From a virus, in the IMG/VR virus record IMGVR_UViG_3300007520_000027, positions 1-49,842 of that record: a stretch of 49,842 nucleotides of DNA; one strand, 5' to 3'. The position numbers and the translations under genes are program-made. Below the pieces are notes generated by a model, which ran no database searches, was not told where the DNA came from, and saw only the letters and a program-made list of their open reading frames with translations. Shown here one piece after another: positions 43,096 to 49,842 of this stretch (within the stretch, counting starts at the first letter, position 1; each line of letters opens with the position of its first letter).

Positions 43096-43872
43096 TTAAA
43101 ATAGTCCATGTTGTTGAAACAAAGTGTCTAATTTACTCTTAATTATTAATTGAGTTTGTTCAATAGAAATATCTTTGTTGTCTATAATGCTGTAGTATTC
43201 TCCAAGTGGAAAGTTATCTAAAGCACACTCTGATTTGGTTTGAGAGTTAAATATGTTCCTTAATAATCTAAATGGATAGACTCCTCTCTCGCTTCCCATT
43301 GAAATTTCATTAGGGAATCTTCCGTCGCAAATAATTGCAAAATCTATGTTATCTGACTGGATTTTATTATAAAGCCCACGAGACCAGCAGTTCTCGTCCA
43401 TTTTTCTTAAAATACTTGTTCCTAGTATTTCCATTACTTGTCTTGATGTTAGGCATCCAGTTGGCCTAATTGGTTTGCTATTCTTATCAACTCCATAATA
43501 CGATTGAATAATTTCTTCTGAAATAGACGACCATTCTATGTTAGTCAGAGAATTTTTATCTTCGTCTGTCCCATAGCATTGCATTATGTTTAATCCCAAG
43601 ATATTAATACATATGTCTTTAAGAGTATCTGCAAACGAATACATTTTTACCCTATGTGTTTCTAGTAAAGCAGATGTAAATTCTCCTGGAATATCTGGAT
43701 AAAATCTCTTGTTAGTATATGTGTCTAATAAAAATACATCTTTTTCTTTTGATTGAACTAAGAATCGTTCATTTTTAATCTGCTTGTTTAGATAATAAGC
43801 TAGGGCGTATTTACCAGCAGATGTTTTTCCAGAGGATTTTTTACCTGAAAAAAGTATTGTTAACTTTGGCAT
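43096..43872 (-). CDS. Deoxynucleoside monophosphate kinase
   Basis: A P-loop at residues 10-18 (GKKSSGKTS), FADTLKDICINILGLN, YGTDEDKNSLTNIEW, TSRQVMEILGTSIL and IICDGRFPNE follow the order of the phage dNMP kinase family (T4 gp1-like), which phosphorylates dNMPs, including modified ones, to dNDPs. At 258 residues it is of usual size. The gene overlaps the primase end by 13 bases. It would feed the replisome and may also accept a hypermodified dNMP. ATG at 43872 is the only good start. Confidence 0.85.
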   Translation of the reverse strand: MPKLTILFSGKKSSGKTSAGKYALAYYLNKQIKNERFLVQSKEKDVFLLDTYTNKRFYPDIPGEFTSALLETHRVKMYSFADTLKDICINILGLNIMQCYGTDEDKNSLTNIEWSSISEEIIQSYYGVDKNSKPIRPTGCLTSRQVMEILGTSILRKMDENCWSRGLYNKIQSDNIDFAIICDGRFPNEISMGSERGVYPFRLLRNIFNSQTKSECALDNFPLGEYYSIIDNKDISIEQTQLIIKSKLDTLFQQHGLF

Positions 43873-45008
43873 TTAGTGATCCTTTGAAAGCTTGGTAAGA
43901 AAATATCAGTCATCTCAAGAGAGGATAGCTCATCTATGTCTTTTCCTACTGGAATAAGATGGTTTATATTTATAATATCGAAATAATTTTGACAATTTCC
44001 AAAAAATTTCTCAGTTGCTAACAAACCTTTTTCGTCTGTGTCTAACATTAAGTAAACATTCTCTACTCCAATCTCTATCAGTTTTTTTATCTGATAGATG
44101 GAAATATCTAGTCCGAATAAGCATATAGCATTGTATATTTTATATTCATCTAAAAACCATATTTCCTTTGGGCCTTCTGTTATTACAACAGACTTTGTAT
44201 TTCGTATATATTCTTTAGCATTATTAAAATTATAAAGAACATTGCTTTTTTTAAATCCAAAGTGCTTCCATTTGGAATATCCTCTAATCATAGGATTGTC
44301 CTTGGGACATCCCTTATTAGGCTGGTGAAACCATGGACAATATGGGCATTTTTCGTATATGGTTCTTCCTGTTACTCCAATAACGTTTTTGTTATCTTCG
44401 TCTATAATTGGAGCAAATGATCTTAAGTGCATTGGCTTAGTAATGTCATTACAAAATCCTATATGAAACTTTTTTAATGTTTTTAATGAAAATCCTTTGT
44501 TAAGAAAATAATCACTAGTTTTCACATTTTTTTCTAATAATTTTAAATCAAATGGTTTAAAGTCTTCGTGTTCTTTAAATTTTAATTTATTATTAATAGA
44601 ATGCACTTGTTTTATACTGTTGTTTATCTTATGAAGCTCTGAATCTTCTAAGTTAATGGTTTCGTTTGAACTTATTCCTAATTTATTACAAAGCCACTCT
44701 ACTGATTCTATAAATGAATTTGACTCTTTAAAAACAACTGCTTTTACTAAGTCAATTATACTTGAGCCAAAATTATCGTGACACTTATGAGAATAACATC
44801 TCCATGTTCCGTATTTAGTATTAATAGAAAAAGATGTAGGATTATCTCCTCCGTGAACAGGACAAGAAAATCGTAGTTCATCATTGTTAACAATGCCATC
44901 GTCAATATCTATTCCTAATTCAGAAAGAACAAAATCAATATTTTCTATTGCTTTATTTTTTAAGTTTGATAAAAATAGATTGCTATAATTTTCATTTATT
45001 ATTTTCAT
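43860..45008 (-). CDS. dnaG: DnaG-type DNA primase
   Basis: The protein is 382 residues, shorter than cellular DnaG (about 600). A CHC2-type zinc finger is at residues 49-76 (C49, H52, C71, C76), and the TOPRIM core has VVITEGPKE (E278) and MLDTDEKG (D323, D325). Between them lies a second Cys/His set, C221, C224, H228 and C234 (EKCPYCPWFHQPNKGCPK), which is not a normal part of the family and may be a second zinc site. The C-terminal helicase-binding part is short. It makes RNA primers; dnaB lies immediately upstream, overlapping by 17 bases. Confidence 0.92.
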   Translation of the reverse strand: MKIINENYSNLFLSNLKNKAIENIDFVLSELGIDIDDGIVNNDELRFSCPVHGGDNPTSFSINTKYGTWRCYSHKCHDNFGSSIIDLVKAVVFKESNSFIESVEWLCNKLGISSNETINLEDSELHKINNSIKQVHSINNKLKFKEHEDFKPFDLKLLEKNVKTSDYFLNKGFSLKTLKKFHIGFCNDITKPMHLRSFAPIIDEDNKNVIGVTGRTIYEKCPYCPWFHQPNKGCPKDNPMIRGYSKWKHFGFKKSNVLYNFNNAKEYIRNTKSVVITEGPKEIWFLDEYKIYNAICLFGLDISIYQIKKLIEIGVENVYLMLDTDEKGLLATEKFFGNCQNYFDIININHLIPVGKDIDELSSLEMTDIFLPSFQRITKCQS

Positions 45009-47724
45009 CTGTTCGACTTTTTGCTTTAATTACATCGCTAAAAATCAATCCTTCTTTTATAAACCCGTTCGCAAAAGACTTGTCAACATAAGGATTAAGA
45101 GAAGCGTGTAGATTTATATAATCTGACTCAGATGACAATGCACTTCCGTGTCGACACGCTGCTATAAATAATTTTTTATTTCCAAACTCTGGTCCACATC
45201 CAAGCTGTGCGTCGTCATCAGTTTTATTCTTTAAAAAAGACATAGACGATGATAACCAAAGGATTCTATCAGATCCAGCCACTATTCCTGTGTCATTTCC
45301 GTCGATTCCGTCTCTATTCAACTGAACGTATCCAATTATAGGGACTTCGTACTTTACTGCAAAGTCATGCAAGCTTGTTAACATTAATCCCAATAGAATG
45401 TATTCGGGAGTTGCTTTGCTTAATCCTGATCCATCTGTTAGCTTAAAATAGTCATATATAATACAGCAATCGTTAGCTTTTCCAAATTCATTGAATCCAA
45501 CACATTTGACTATCCATTGTCTAATAATAGACATGGCTTCTGTGTAATTCATTCCAGAAATTGATCTATAATATAAAGGAAGATTTTCTAAGACTTTCTT
45601 ACTATCTCTTACTTTTTCAATCAAGCCCTTGTCTTTATTAAACTGACTGGTTTCCATCATTTTGATTGGACACTTAGACTCTATGCAGATCATTCTAGAT
45701 TTTTGATAATCTATTGTTAATTCTGTGTCTAGATACAAAGTAGGAACTTTGTTTTTACTAATATTTATTGCCTTATTCATAGCATCCCAGGATTTTCCAC
45801 AATTATGCGATATAATTCCATTAGTAACAAAAGAATGAGTTACTGGCATCTTGTAATCAAAAGTTTCTTCTTCAGAATCATCTATAGATTTTACCGTATC
45901 GAAAAAATAATGTTCGTCAAGAAGCATTTCTAATTTTTTATATACTGGCTCATCTTTCAAAATAATTAATGCTTCCAATACCATTCTTAGAGAATTTCTT
46001 TGTGGTCTTCGTGCTTTTCTAATCCATGCATCAAGTTGGCCAGATAAGGATATATCATATTTATATAATGAAAAACCACGCTTTATCATTTTATTTTTTA
46101 GTATTCTTAATAAATTATAAATATTAGGCAGGACATCATTCTTTTCAGATTGTTTTCTGTCAATAATATTGTTTAATAGTTCATTTTTATATGGTAACTT
46201 AAATCCGATTAAATCTCTAAATCTTTTTACTTCATTTATACCAAATATTCTTAGAACATAATATTTCTTTCTAATGTCTTTGTTTGGTATTTTTACCATT
46301 TTTTCTTTAATAGAACTTACAATACCAGAATTCATAAGAATCGCCTGAACCTGCGTGATCAATATCCTGCTTTTAGAACAAAAGCTTATAGTTTCTTTAT
46401 TTTCAATTCCGCCATCAGTATCAAAAAGACCACTTATGAATTTAAATATTTGTTCTTTTGAACATTTTCTAATGCTTTCTGGAATTATTTTGTTTCCATC
46501 TGGCAAATAAAAGAAGCTTCTATTAAACATTTTTCTAGATATATCTCCACATCCTCTTAGACAATATGTAGATGCATTATTGTTAAGCTTAGTCTCTTTG
46601 CTAATATAAGCTCCTTCAAATTTTGTATTATTTATGAAATAATCTCTGATAAAATCATCTTGTGTAGTTAGTTGTATACTATTATCTTTTCTAGCAATAT
46701 GACCATCTCCGCAAATCAATCCTGCTAAATATGGATCTATGTCTGAAGTGTTGTCTCCCCAGATATTATCTCCTCTTCTTAACACCAGGACATCTCCATG
46801 TTTGATATGTTCTGTATTTTTCCATTCCATAGAGCCATCTTCTGATAATATTCTAACAGGATGGTCTGGAGTGCATTGTATAGAAAAGCCATATTTGGTA
46901 GTTATTCTTTTATTTTTAGTTAATCCAGAATGAAACCACAAAGAAGGAAGCTCCATCTTTCCGTGAAGATTTAGAACAGAATATGGTGGATTGTTTTGAT
47001 CTTGTTTAGTAGGATGTAGTTCATAAGGCATTAAAATACCTTGGTCAGTGATAAGACATGTGTCCTTATATCCCACACATTTGCTTCTAGCTCCAATAAC
47101 AGAAATAGTTCCTTTTCTTGGTCCTCCGCCAATTGCATTGTCCCACTTGCTAAAACCAGTATCTATTCCTATTTGCACAACCGGTTCTTTGTTTATTAAC
47201 TCTTCAATCAGTCCATCCAGCCCCGCAGACATGCTATGCCATGCTTTTTCAGTATCTACTCCAGACAGATAGTCAACAACGATTCCTTCTGCCTTAGATA
47301 AGATATTACCAAGCGACTCAGAAGAGTCTACGTTCTCTAAATATTTTTTAGCATAATCATATTTTGAATATAATTCTCTGACTATGGACATTTTTTTTAC
47401 TCTAAAAGCCATTGCAGACAATGCTTCAAGAGACATTTCGATATCTTTCACTAGTTCAATATATTCTATTTCGGATTTCTTGCTTATTAAATTCTCATAT
47501 CCAAGCTGTTCTGCTTTGTTTTTGACTAACTCTATGTCAAAATTTTCTATGTTATCTATTTCATGATAGATCTCTGACATAGACTTAAATAATACTTGAT
47601 TAATTAATAAGGTAAAATCATTATGATCGACAATACCATCTATTTCAATAAAAGCATTTTTGCCACTTTTTAACAAAGATCCAATGACATTTCTTTCTGC
47701 TGAAATATCTTTAAAATTATTCAT
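44992..47724 (-). CDS. dnaB: Replicative DNA helicase DnaB with intein in the P-loop
   Basis: I chose the ATG at 47724 rather than the TTG two codons earlier. The 910 residues hold a DnaB N-terminal domain (ISAERNVIGSLLKSG), FSKWDNAIGGGPRKGTISVIGARSK, then the intein (216-641), then CGKSWDAMNKA completing the Walker A P-loop. Walker B is CCIIYDYFKL and IIGYVQLNRDG with AGSDRILWL follow. Without the intein it is 484 residues, normal for DnaB. It unwinds DNA at the fork and works with the DnaG gene next to it. Precise splicing is required for ATPase activity because the P-loop is broken. Confidence 0.94.
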   Translation of the reverse strand: MNNFKDISAERNVIGSLLKSGKNAFIEIDGIVDHNDFTLLINQVLFKSMSEIYHEIDNIENFDIELVKNKAEQLGYENLISKKSEIEYIELVKDIEMSLEALSAMAFRVKKMSIVRELYSKYDYAKKYLENVDSSESLGNILSKAEGIVVDYLSGVDTEKAWHSMSAGLDGLIEELINKEPVVQIGIDTGFSKWDNAIGGGPRKGTISVIGARSKCVGYKDTCLITDQGILMPYELHPTKQDQNNPPYSVLNLHGKMELPSLWFHSGLTKNKRITTKYGFSIQCTPDHPVRILSEDGSMEWKNTEHIKHGDVLVLRRGDNIWGDNTSDIDPYLAGLICGDGHIARKDNSIQLTTQDDFIRDYFINNTKFEGAYISKETKLNNNASTYCLRGCGDISRKMFNRSFFYLPDGNKIIPESIRKCSKEQIFKFISGLFDTDGGIENKETISFCSKSRILITQVQAILMNSGIVSSIKEKMVKIPNKDIRKKYYVLRIFGINEVKRFRDLIGFKLPYKNELLNNIIDRKQSEKNDVLPNIYNLLRILKNKMIKRGFSLYKYDISLSGQLDAWIRKARRPQRNSLRMVLEALIILKDEPVYKKLEMLLDEHYFFDTVKSIDDSEEETFDYKMPVTHSFVTNGIISHNCGKSWDAMNKAINISKNKVPTLYLDTELTIDYQKSRMICIESKCPIKMMETSQFNKDKGLIEKVRDSKKVLENLPLYYRSISGMNYTEAMSIIRQWIVKCVGFNEFGKANDCCIIYDYFKLTDGSGLSKATPEYILLGLMLTSLHDFAVKYEVPIIGYVQLNRDGIDGNDTGIVAGSDRILWLSSSMSFLKNKTDDDAQLGCGPEFGNKKLFIAACRHGSALSSESDYINLHASLNPYVDKSFANGFIKEGLIFSDVIKAKSRTDENNK
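45802..47079 (-). mobile_element. Intein in DnaB (426 aa)
   Basis: Residues 216-641, inserted between ARSK and CGKS. It starts CVGYKDTCLITDQG, has TPDH at 285-288 (block B), LAGLIDADG-type motifs YLAGLICGDG (332-341) and FISGLFDTDG (429-438), a further 150-residue helical region, and ends THSFVTNGIISHN before Cys 642. It is the longest of the five here, and all splicing residues are present. Confidence 0.95.
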
Positions 47725-48148
47725 TTGCAACGCTTAGCTTTCTGGGTTTCATATTGACTCTAAAGTCACCATTCGGATTATTTTCAATTGTGTGTAGATT
47801 ATTAGCTTCTGTGTTTCTTTTAACCAAGGTTCTTGGTCGTGCTACTTTTTTGTTAAACTGTTGTTCTTCTTCGTAAACTGGATCAGATACAAACTTAATT
47901 CCATTTACAACTTTTTCTATTATATCTTTGTCAGGTTTTTTACTTTTTTTAAGAACGCTAGTTTTCTTAGTTTTTTCAGACATTTTTTGTCTGATAGTTT
48001 CTAATTTAGAAAGTTTCTTTTCTGGGATCTTAATCTCTTCTCCTGAAATATTTTTATACGCAACGCATATTTTATTCCAGTCTTGAGATAAGACACCTTC
48101 TTTAATCAAAAGAAACGACTCTGCAATAGTATCCTCTTCAGTTCTCAT
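47717..48148 (-). CDS. Hypothetical protein next to dnaB (143 aa)
   Basis: A charged, Lys/Glu-rich protein starting MRTEEDTIAESFLLIKEGV. The N-terminal 35 residues (LLIKEGVLSQDWNKICVAYKNISGEEI) look like a compact helical domain, and the rest is basic and disordered-looking (KTKKTSVLKKSKKPDKD). It overlaps the start of dnaB by eight bases and the preceding gene by 11, so expression is coupled. I have seen this N-terminal pattern in phage replication clusters without a known function. A helicase-loader or DNA-binding role would fit position and charge but is inferred. Confidence 0.5.
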   Translation of the reverse strand: MRTEEDTIAESFLLIKEGVLSQDWNKICVAYKNISGEEIKIPEKKLSKLETIRQKMSEKTKKTSVLKKSKKPDKDIIEKVVNGIKFVSDPVYEEEQQFNKKVARPRTLVKRNTEANNLHTIENNPNGDFRVNMKPRKLSVANE

Positions 48149-48632
48149 TTTTTTGTCTCGCTATTTTTGAATACTTAATATCCCTAAAGCTATCCGCTAT
48201 TCTATGTATTGCACTTGGGAGGTCTTGTATTCTATCGTTCTTCATTCTTATGATTCTTAAAAATTTATTTAATTTTTTGCACAAAGGAGGAGTATTTTTA
48301 CAAATAAGCATCCTTTCAGACCAACCAACATTCATACCTTGAATTTCAGGAATATAAGAAGCTGCCGTTTCGTCTATCTTTGCTGTTGCCCATCTATCAT
48401 AAGCTCTATTAGAATTTATAATTCTTTGAATATATAGAGCATATCTGTTTAGTATATATATGGCACCAGATATTGTTTCTAGAGACATATGCCCAATTTC
48501 TTCTAGGCTTAAATTTAAATATTTCAACTCATCGTCTGATGGCTGAGTAAGATTAAAAGAAATCTTATTTTGTTCTTCATAATCAGTAATAATTTTATCT
48601 ATTTCTGTCATGCTAATATCTTCGGTATTCAT
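48138..48632 (-). CDS. Hypothetical helical protein (164 aa)
   Basis: A mostly helical, charged protein starting MNTEDISMTEIDKIITDY. Residues 40-95 form a likely helical hairpin (SLEEIGHMSLETISGAIYIL, then YALYIQRIINSNRAYDRW), and the C-terminal part has NKFLRIIRMKNDRIQDL. It lacks Cys clusters and catalytic motifs. It overlaps the nuclease gene by four bases (ATGA) and the next gene by 11. It lies between recombination and replication genes, so an accessory role in replication is plausible; the function is unknown. Confidence 0.5.
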   Translation of the reverse strand: MNTEDISMTEIDKIITDYEEQNKISFNLTQPSDDELKYLNLSLEEIGHMSLETISGAIYILNRYALYIQRIINSNRAYDRWATAKIDETAASYIPEIQGMNVGWSERMLICKNTPPLCKKLNKFLRIIRMKNDRIQDLPSAIHRIADSFRDIKYSKIARQKNEN

Positions 48633-49012
48633 ATTTTGTCCGCATCTTTCATAGATTCTATTCTAATTAATTGTATTTTATTAATTTTACACCATTCTTC
48701 TTTTTTTATATCTCTAACTATTTGTTTTCCATAATTATTCAATAGAGCTTGGCCATGAAAGAATGGGTTATAAGATCTGTGCTGTTCGCCATCGATTTCA
48801 AAAGCTATCATTATAGGAAATATAATGTAATCTATTGATAATCTAGATCCTGGTATATTAAACTCTTCTAAAATAGGATAATTAGCATATTTTTCTAATA
48901 TCAAGTTTTTTATCTTATCTTGAAAGATCGACTTACATTGTTCTTTCATTGGATATTTGGATGGCCTAATATCAACTGATGTCATCTTCCCATTTATATC
49001 GAATAACTTCAC
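48629..49012 (-). CDS. Small PD-(D/E)XK nuclease (Vsr/DUF559-like)
   Basis: The 127-residue protein shows SRLSIDYIIFPIMIAFEID (D61, E72) then GEQHRS, a strand-turn-strand core with D...E-I-D-G-E-Q-H, and RDIKKEEWCKINKIQLIRI, the typical end of Vsr- and DUF559-type endonucleases. It would cut DNA, perhaps in repair or during recombination. The GTG start at 49012 is supported by a perfect AGGAGG six bases upstream (see 49019-49024) despite 41 bases of overlap with the kinase gene. Confidence 0.7.
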   Translation of the reverse strand: MKLFDINGKMTSVDIRPSKYPMKEQCKSIFQDKIKNLILEKYANYPILEEFNIPGSRLSIDYIIFPIMIAFEIDGEQHRSYNPFFHGQALLNNYGKQIVRDIKKEEWCKINKIQLIRIESMKDADKI

Positions 49013-49463
49013 AGAAACCCTCCTCTGTACTAGGCTCTTCCATTGATTTGATATGAGATGTGGCTACTTGTATCCAACGATCCAGGGTCTTTCCTCTGTG
49101 GTCGTCTTTGACTCTTCTTAACGCATGAGTCTCTGGACTCTCTGGTGGAAAATATATGCATCTAATTTGTTCAGAAAAACTTTGTGCTATACTAATATAT
49201 TTATATCTAGTTATCTTAGTTAGAGAAGTCTTATCAATAATAATATTTGTCTTATTACAAAGACAATGTGTCAAGATAGAAAGTTCTATTGCTTTATAAA
49301 GATGCCTATTATCATAATTGTAATCGAGATAATTTCCAGCATGAAGCATGGTTACAAGAGAATCATCATTAACAACAATGGTATTTCTTGTGTTTTGTTC
49401 ATATATTTTCTTAGAGACAGTGCTTTTTCCTGATCCTATTGTTCCAACTAATAAAGTTATCAT
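48972..49463 (-). CDS. P-loop kinase, polynucleotide-kinase-like (163 aa)
   Basis: The protein starts MITLLVGTIGSGKST (P-loop at residues 7-15), has VVNDDSLVTML, then NIIIDKTSLTKITRYKYI (Walker B-like) and RCIYFPPESPETHALRRVKDD with a lid-type Arg pair. These are the marks of the polynucleotide kinase / AAA_33 kinases. It may phosphorylate 5' ends of DNA or RNA or a nucleoside. There is no phosphatase domain. Its end overlaps the PD-(D/E)XK gene and its start overlaps recA by four bases. Confidence 0.75.
   Translation of the reverse strand: MITLLVGTIGSGKSTVSKKIYEQNTRNTIVVNDDSLVTMLHAGNYLDYNYDNRHLYKAIELSILTHCLCNKTNIIIDKTSLTKITRYKYISIAQSFSEQIRCIYFPPESPETHALRRVKDDHRGKTLDRWIQVATSHIKSMEEPSTEEGFCEVIRYKWEDDIS
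49019..49024 (-). promoter_or_regulatory. Strong Shine-Dalgarno deciding a GTG start
   Basis: Read on the - strand, AGGAGG lies six bases before GTG at 49012, inside the upstream kinase gene. It is the strongest ribosome binding site noticed in this block and supports the GTG rather than a downstream ATG at 48985. Confidence 0.75.
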
Positions 49464-49842
49464 AATAATAATTTTTTAGACAAAGCAGTATATAATAGAT
49501 CTTTCTTAGTAGTATCTGCTACTAGTAGATTCCAAATATTGGCTTGTCCCTGAACTTTCATTTTGTTCTTTTCGTCTTCTGGCTCTTTTCCGTTTTCGTC
49601 AAAAGGAAGCTGGAACCAAGAACCACTCTTCGATATAATATCATAATTAATACAAAATGTAATAATATCAGTAACATTATCGCAACCAAATCCATATCTT
49701 AACGGAACTTCGATCTCTACGTTTGGTGGCCCCATAGCACTTGCTTCTACAGTATAAATCATGTTATGACCAAGGACTTTTCCATTAACTTCGTCCCACT
49801 TTTTCATTGACTTACCAAACAAAATAATATCTGCTTGGTGCT
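49460..49842 (-). CDS. recA: RecA/UvsX-type recombinase, C-terminal part only
   Basis: The frame is open to the window edge, so the ATP-binding core lies outside. The visible 127 residues read HQADIILFGKSMKKWDEVNG, LGHNMIYTVEASAMGPPNVE, EVPLRYGFGCDNVTDIITF, then IISKSGSWFQLPFDENGK, the order of the RecA C-terminal core, in which the GPP-x6-RYG.G.D and SGSWF motifs are diagnostic. It should pair strands in recombination-dependent replication and repair. It lies at the upstream end of the replication block and precedes the kinase with a four-base overlap. Confidence 0.8.
   Translation of the reverse strand, partial: HQADIILFGKSMKKWDEVNGKVLGHNMIYTVEASAMGPPNVEIEVPLRYGFGCDNVTDIITFCINYDIISKSGSWFQLPFDENGKEPEDEKNKMKVQGQANIWNLLVADTTKKDLLYTALSKKLLL

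Noticed and set aside
1-49842. tRNA genes, CRISPR arrays, attachment sites or a replication origin
   Set aside because: Reading by eye found no cloverleaf with a proper arm set, no spaced direct repeats and no integrase or iteron set; a covariance search would be needed to exclude a tRNA.

Overview
This window is a piece of a large, AT-rich (about one third G+C by eye) tailed bacteriophage genome. The basis is a contiguous virion-assembly block with a 1,810-residue tape measure protein and a major tail tube candidate, next to a replication block with DnaB, DnaG, a family C (DnaE) polymerase and the end of a RecA/UvsX-type recombinase. No ribosomal RNA, tRNA, host housekeeping gene, insertion sequence or CRISPR array was seen. 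No tail sheath gene is visible beside the tube gene, so a long-tailed siphovirus-like particle is the better guess. The host cannot be named from the sequence.

Layout. Positions 3-23387 (+ strand) are the late block: the end of a large fibre-like protein, small neck/connector candidates, a 312-residue virion protein, a Cys-rich miniprotein, the tail tube with a strong terminator behind it, three tail-assembly candidates, the tape measure, distal-tail and hub proteins, and three exposed-protein candidates, one of them a beta-propeller. Positions 23446-49842 (- strand) are the early/middle block read towards the same point. From its upstream end it holds recA (partial), a P-loop kinase, a PD-(D/E)XK nuclease, two unknowns, dnaB, dnaG, a dNMP kinase, a Cas4/RecB-like nuclease, dnaE split into two genes around an unknown ORF, DNA cytosine and adenine methyltransferases, a MazG-like pyrophosphohydrolase, an 8-kb glycosyltransferase module, a Rad52/DdrA-like protein, a nucleoside deoxyribosyltransferase-like protein and a possible ssDNA-binding protein. 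The two blocks converge on a hairpin at 23411-23444 that can work in both directions. There is no gene-free stretch over 300 bases; the longest is about 220 bases (7085-7306).

The most striking features are the following. Five inteins lie within 20 kb: one in the DnaB P-loop, one in each half of the split DnaE, and one in each of two glycosyltransferases, an unusual host class for inteins. DnaE is divided between its catalytic region and its FQLES region, with a nuclease-like ORF in the gap, and the halves minus inteins add up to a normal DnaE length. The cytosine methyltransferase carries a 185-codon open +1 frame whose product has its own recognisable motifs, with locally raised G+C, so it looks truly dual-coding. 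A small paralogous gene pair brackets the adenine methyltransferase. An octamer, TGTATATA, occurs in every gene gap of 45 bases or more in the late block and may be a late promoter element.

How the genes may work together (inference): RecA, the Rad52/DdrA-like protein and the Cas4-like nuclease could drive recombination-dependent replication with DnaB, DnaG and DnaE. The dNMP kinase, MazG-like and deoxyribosyltransferase-like enzymes would adjust the nucleotide pool. The two methyltransferases, and possibly the glycosyltransferases, may protect phage DNA; glycosylation of virion proteins or of the host surface is equally possible.
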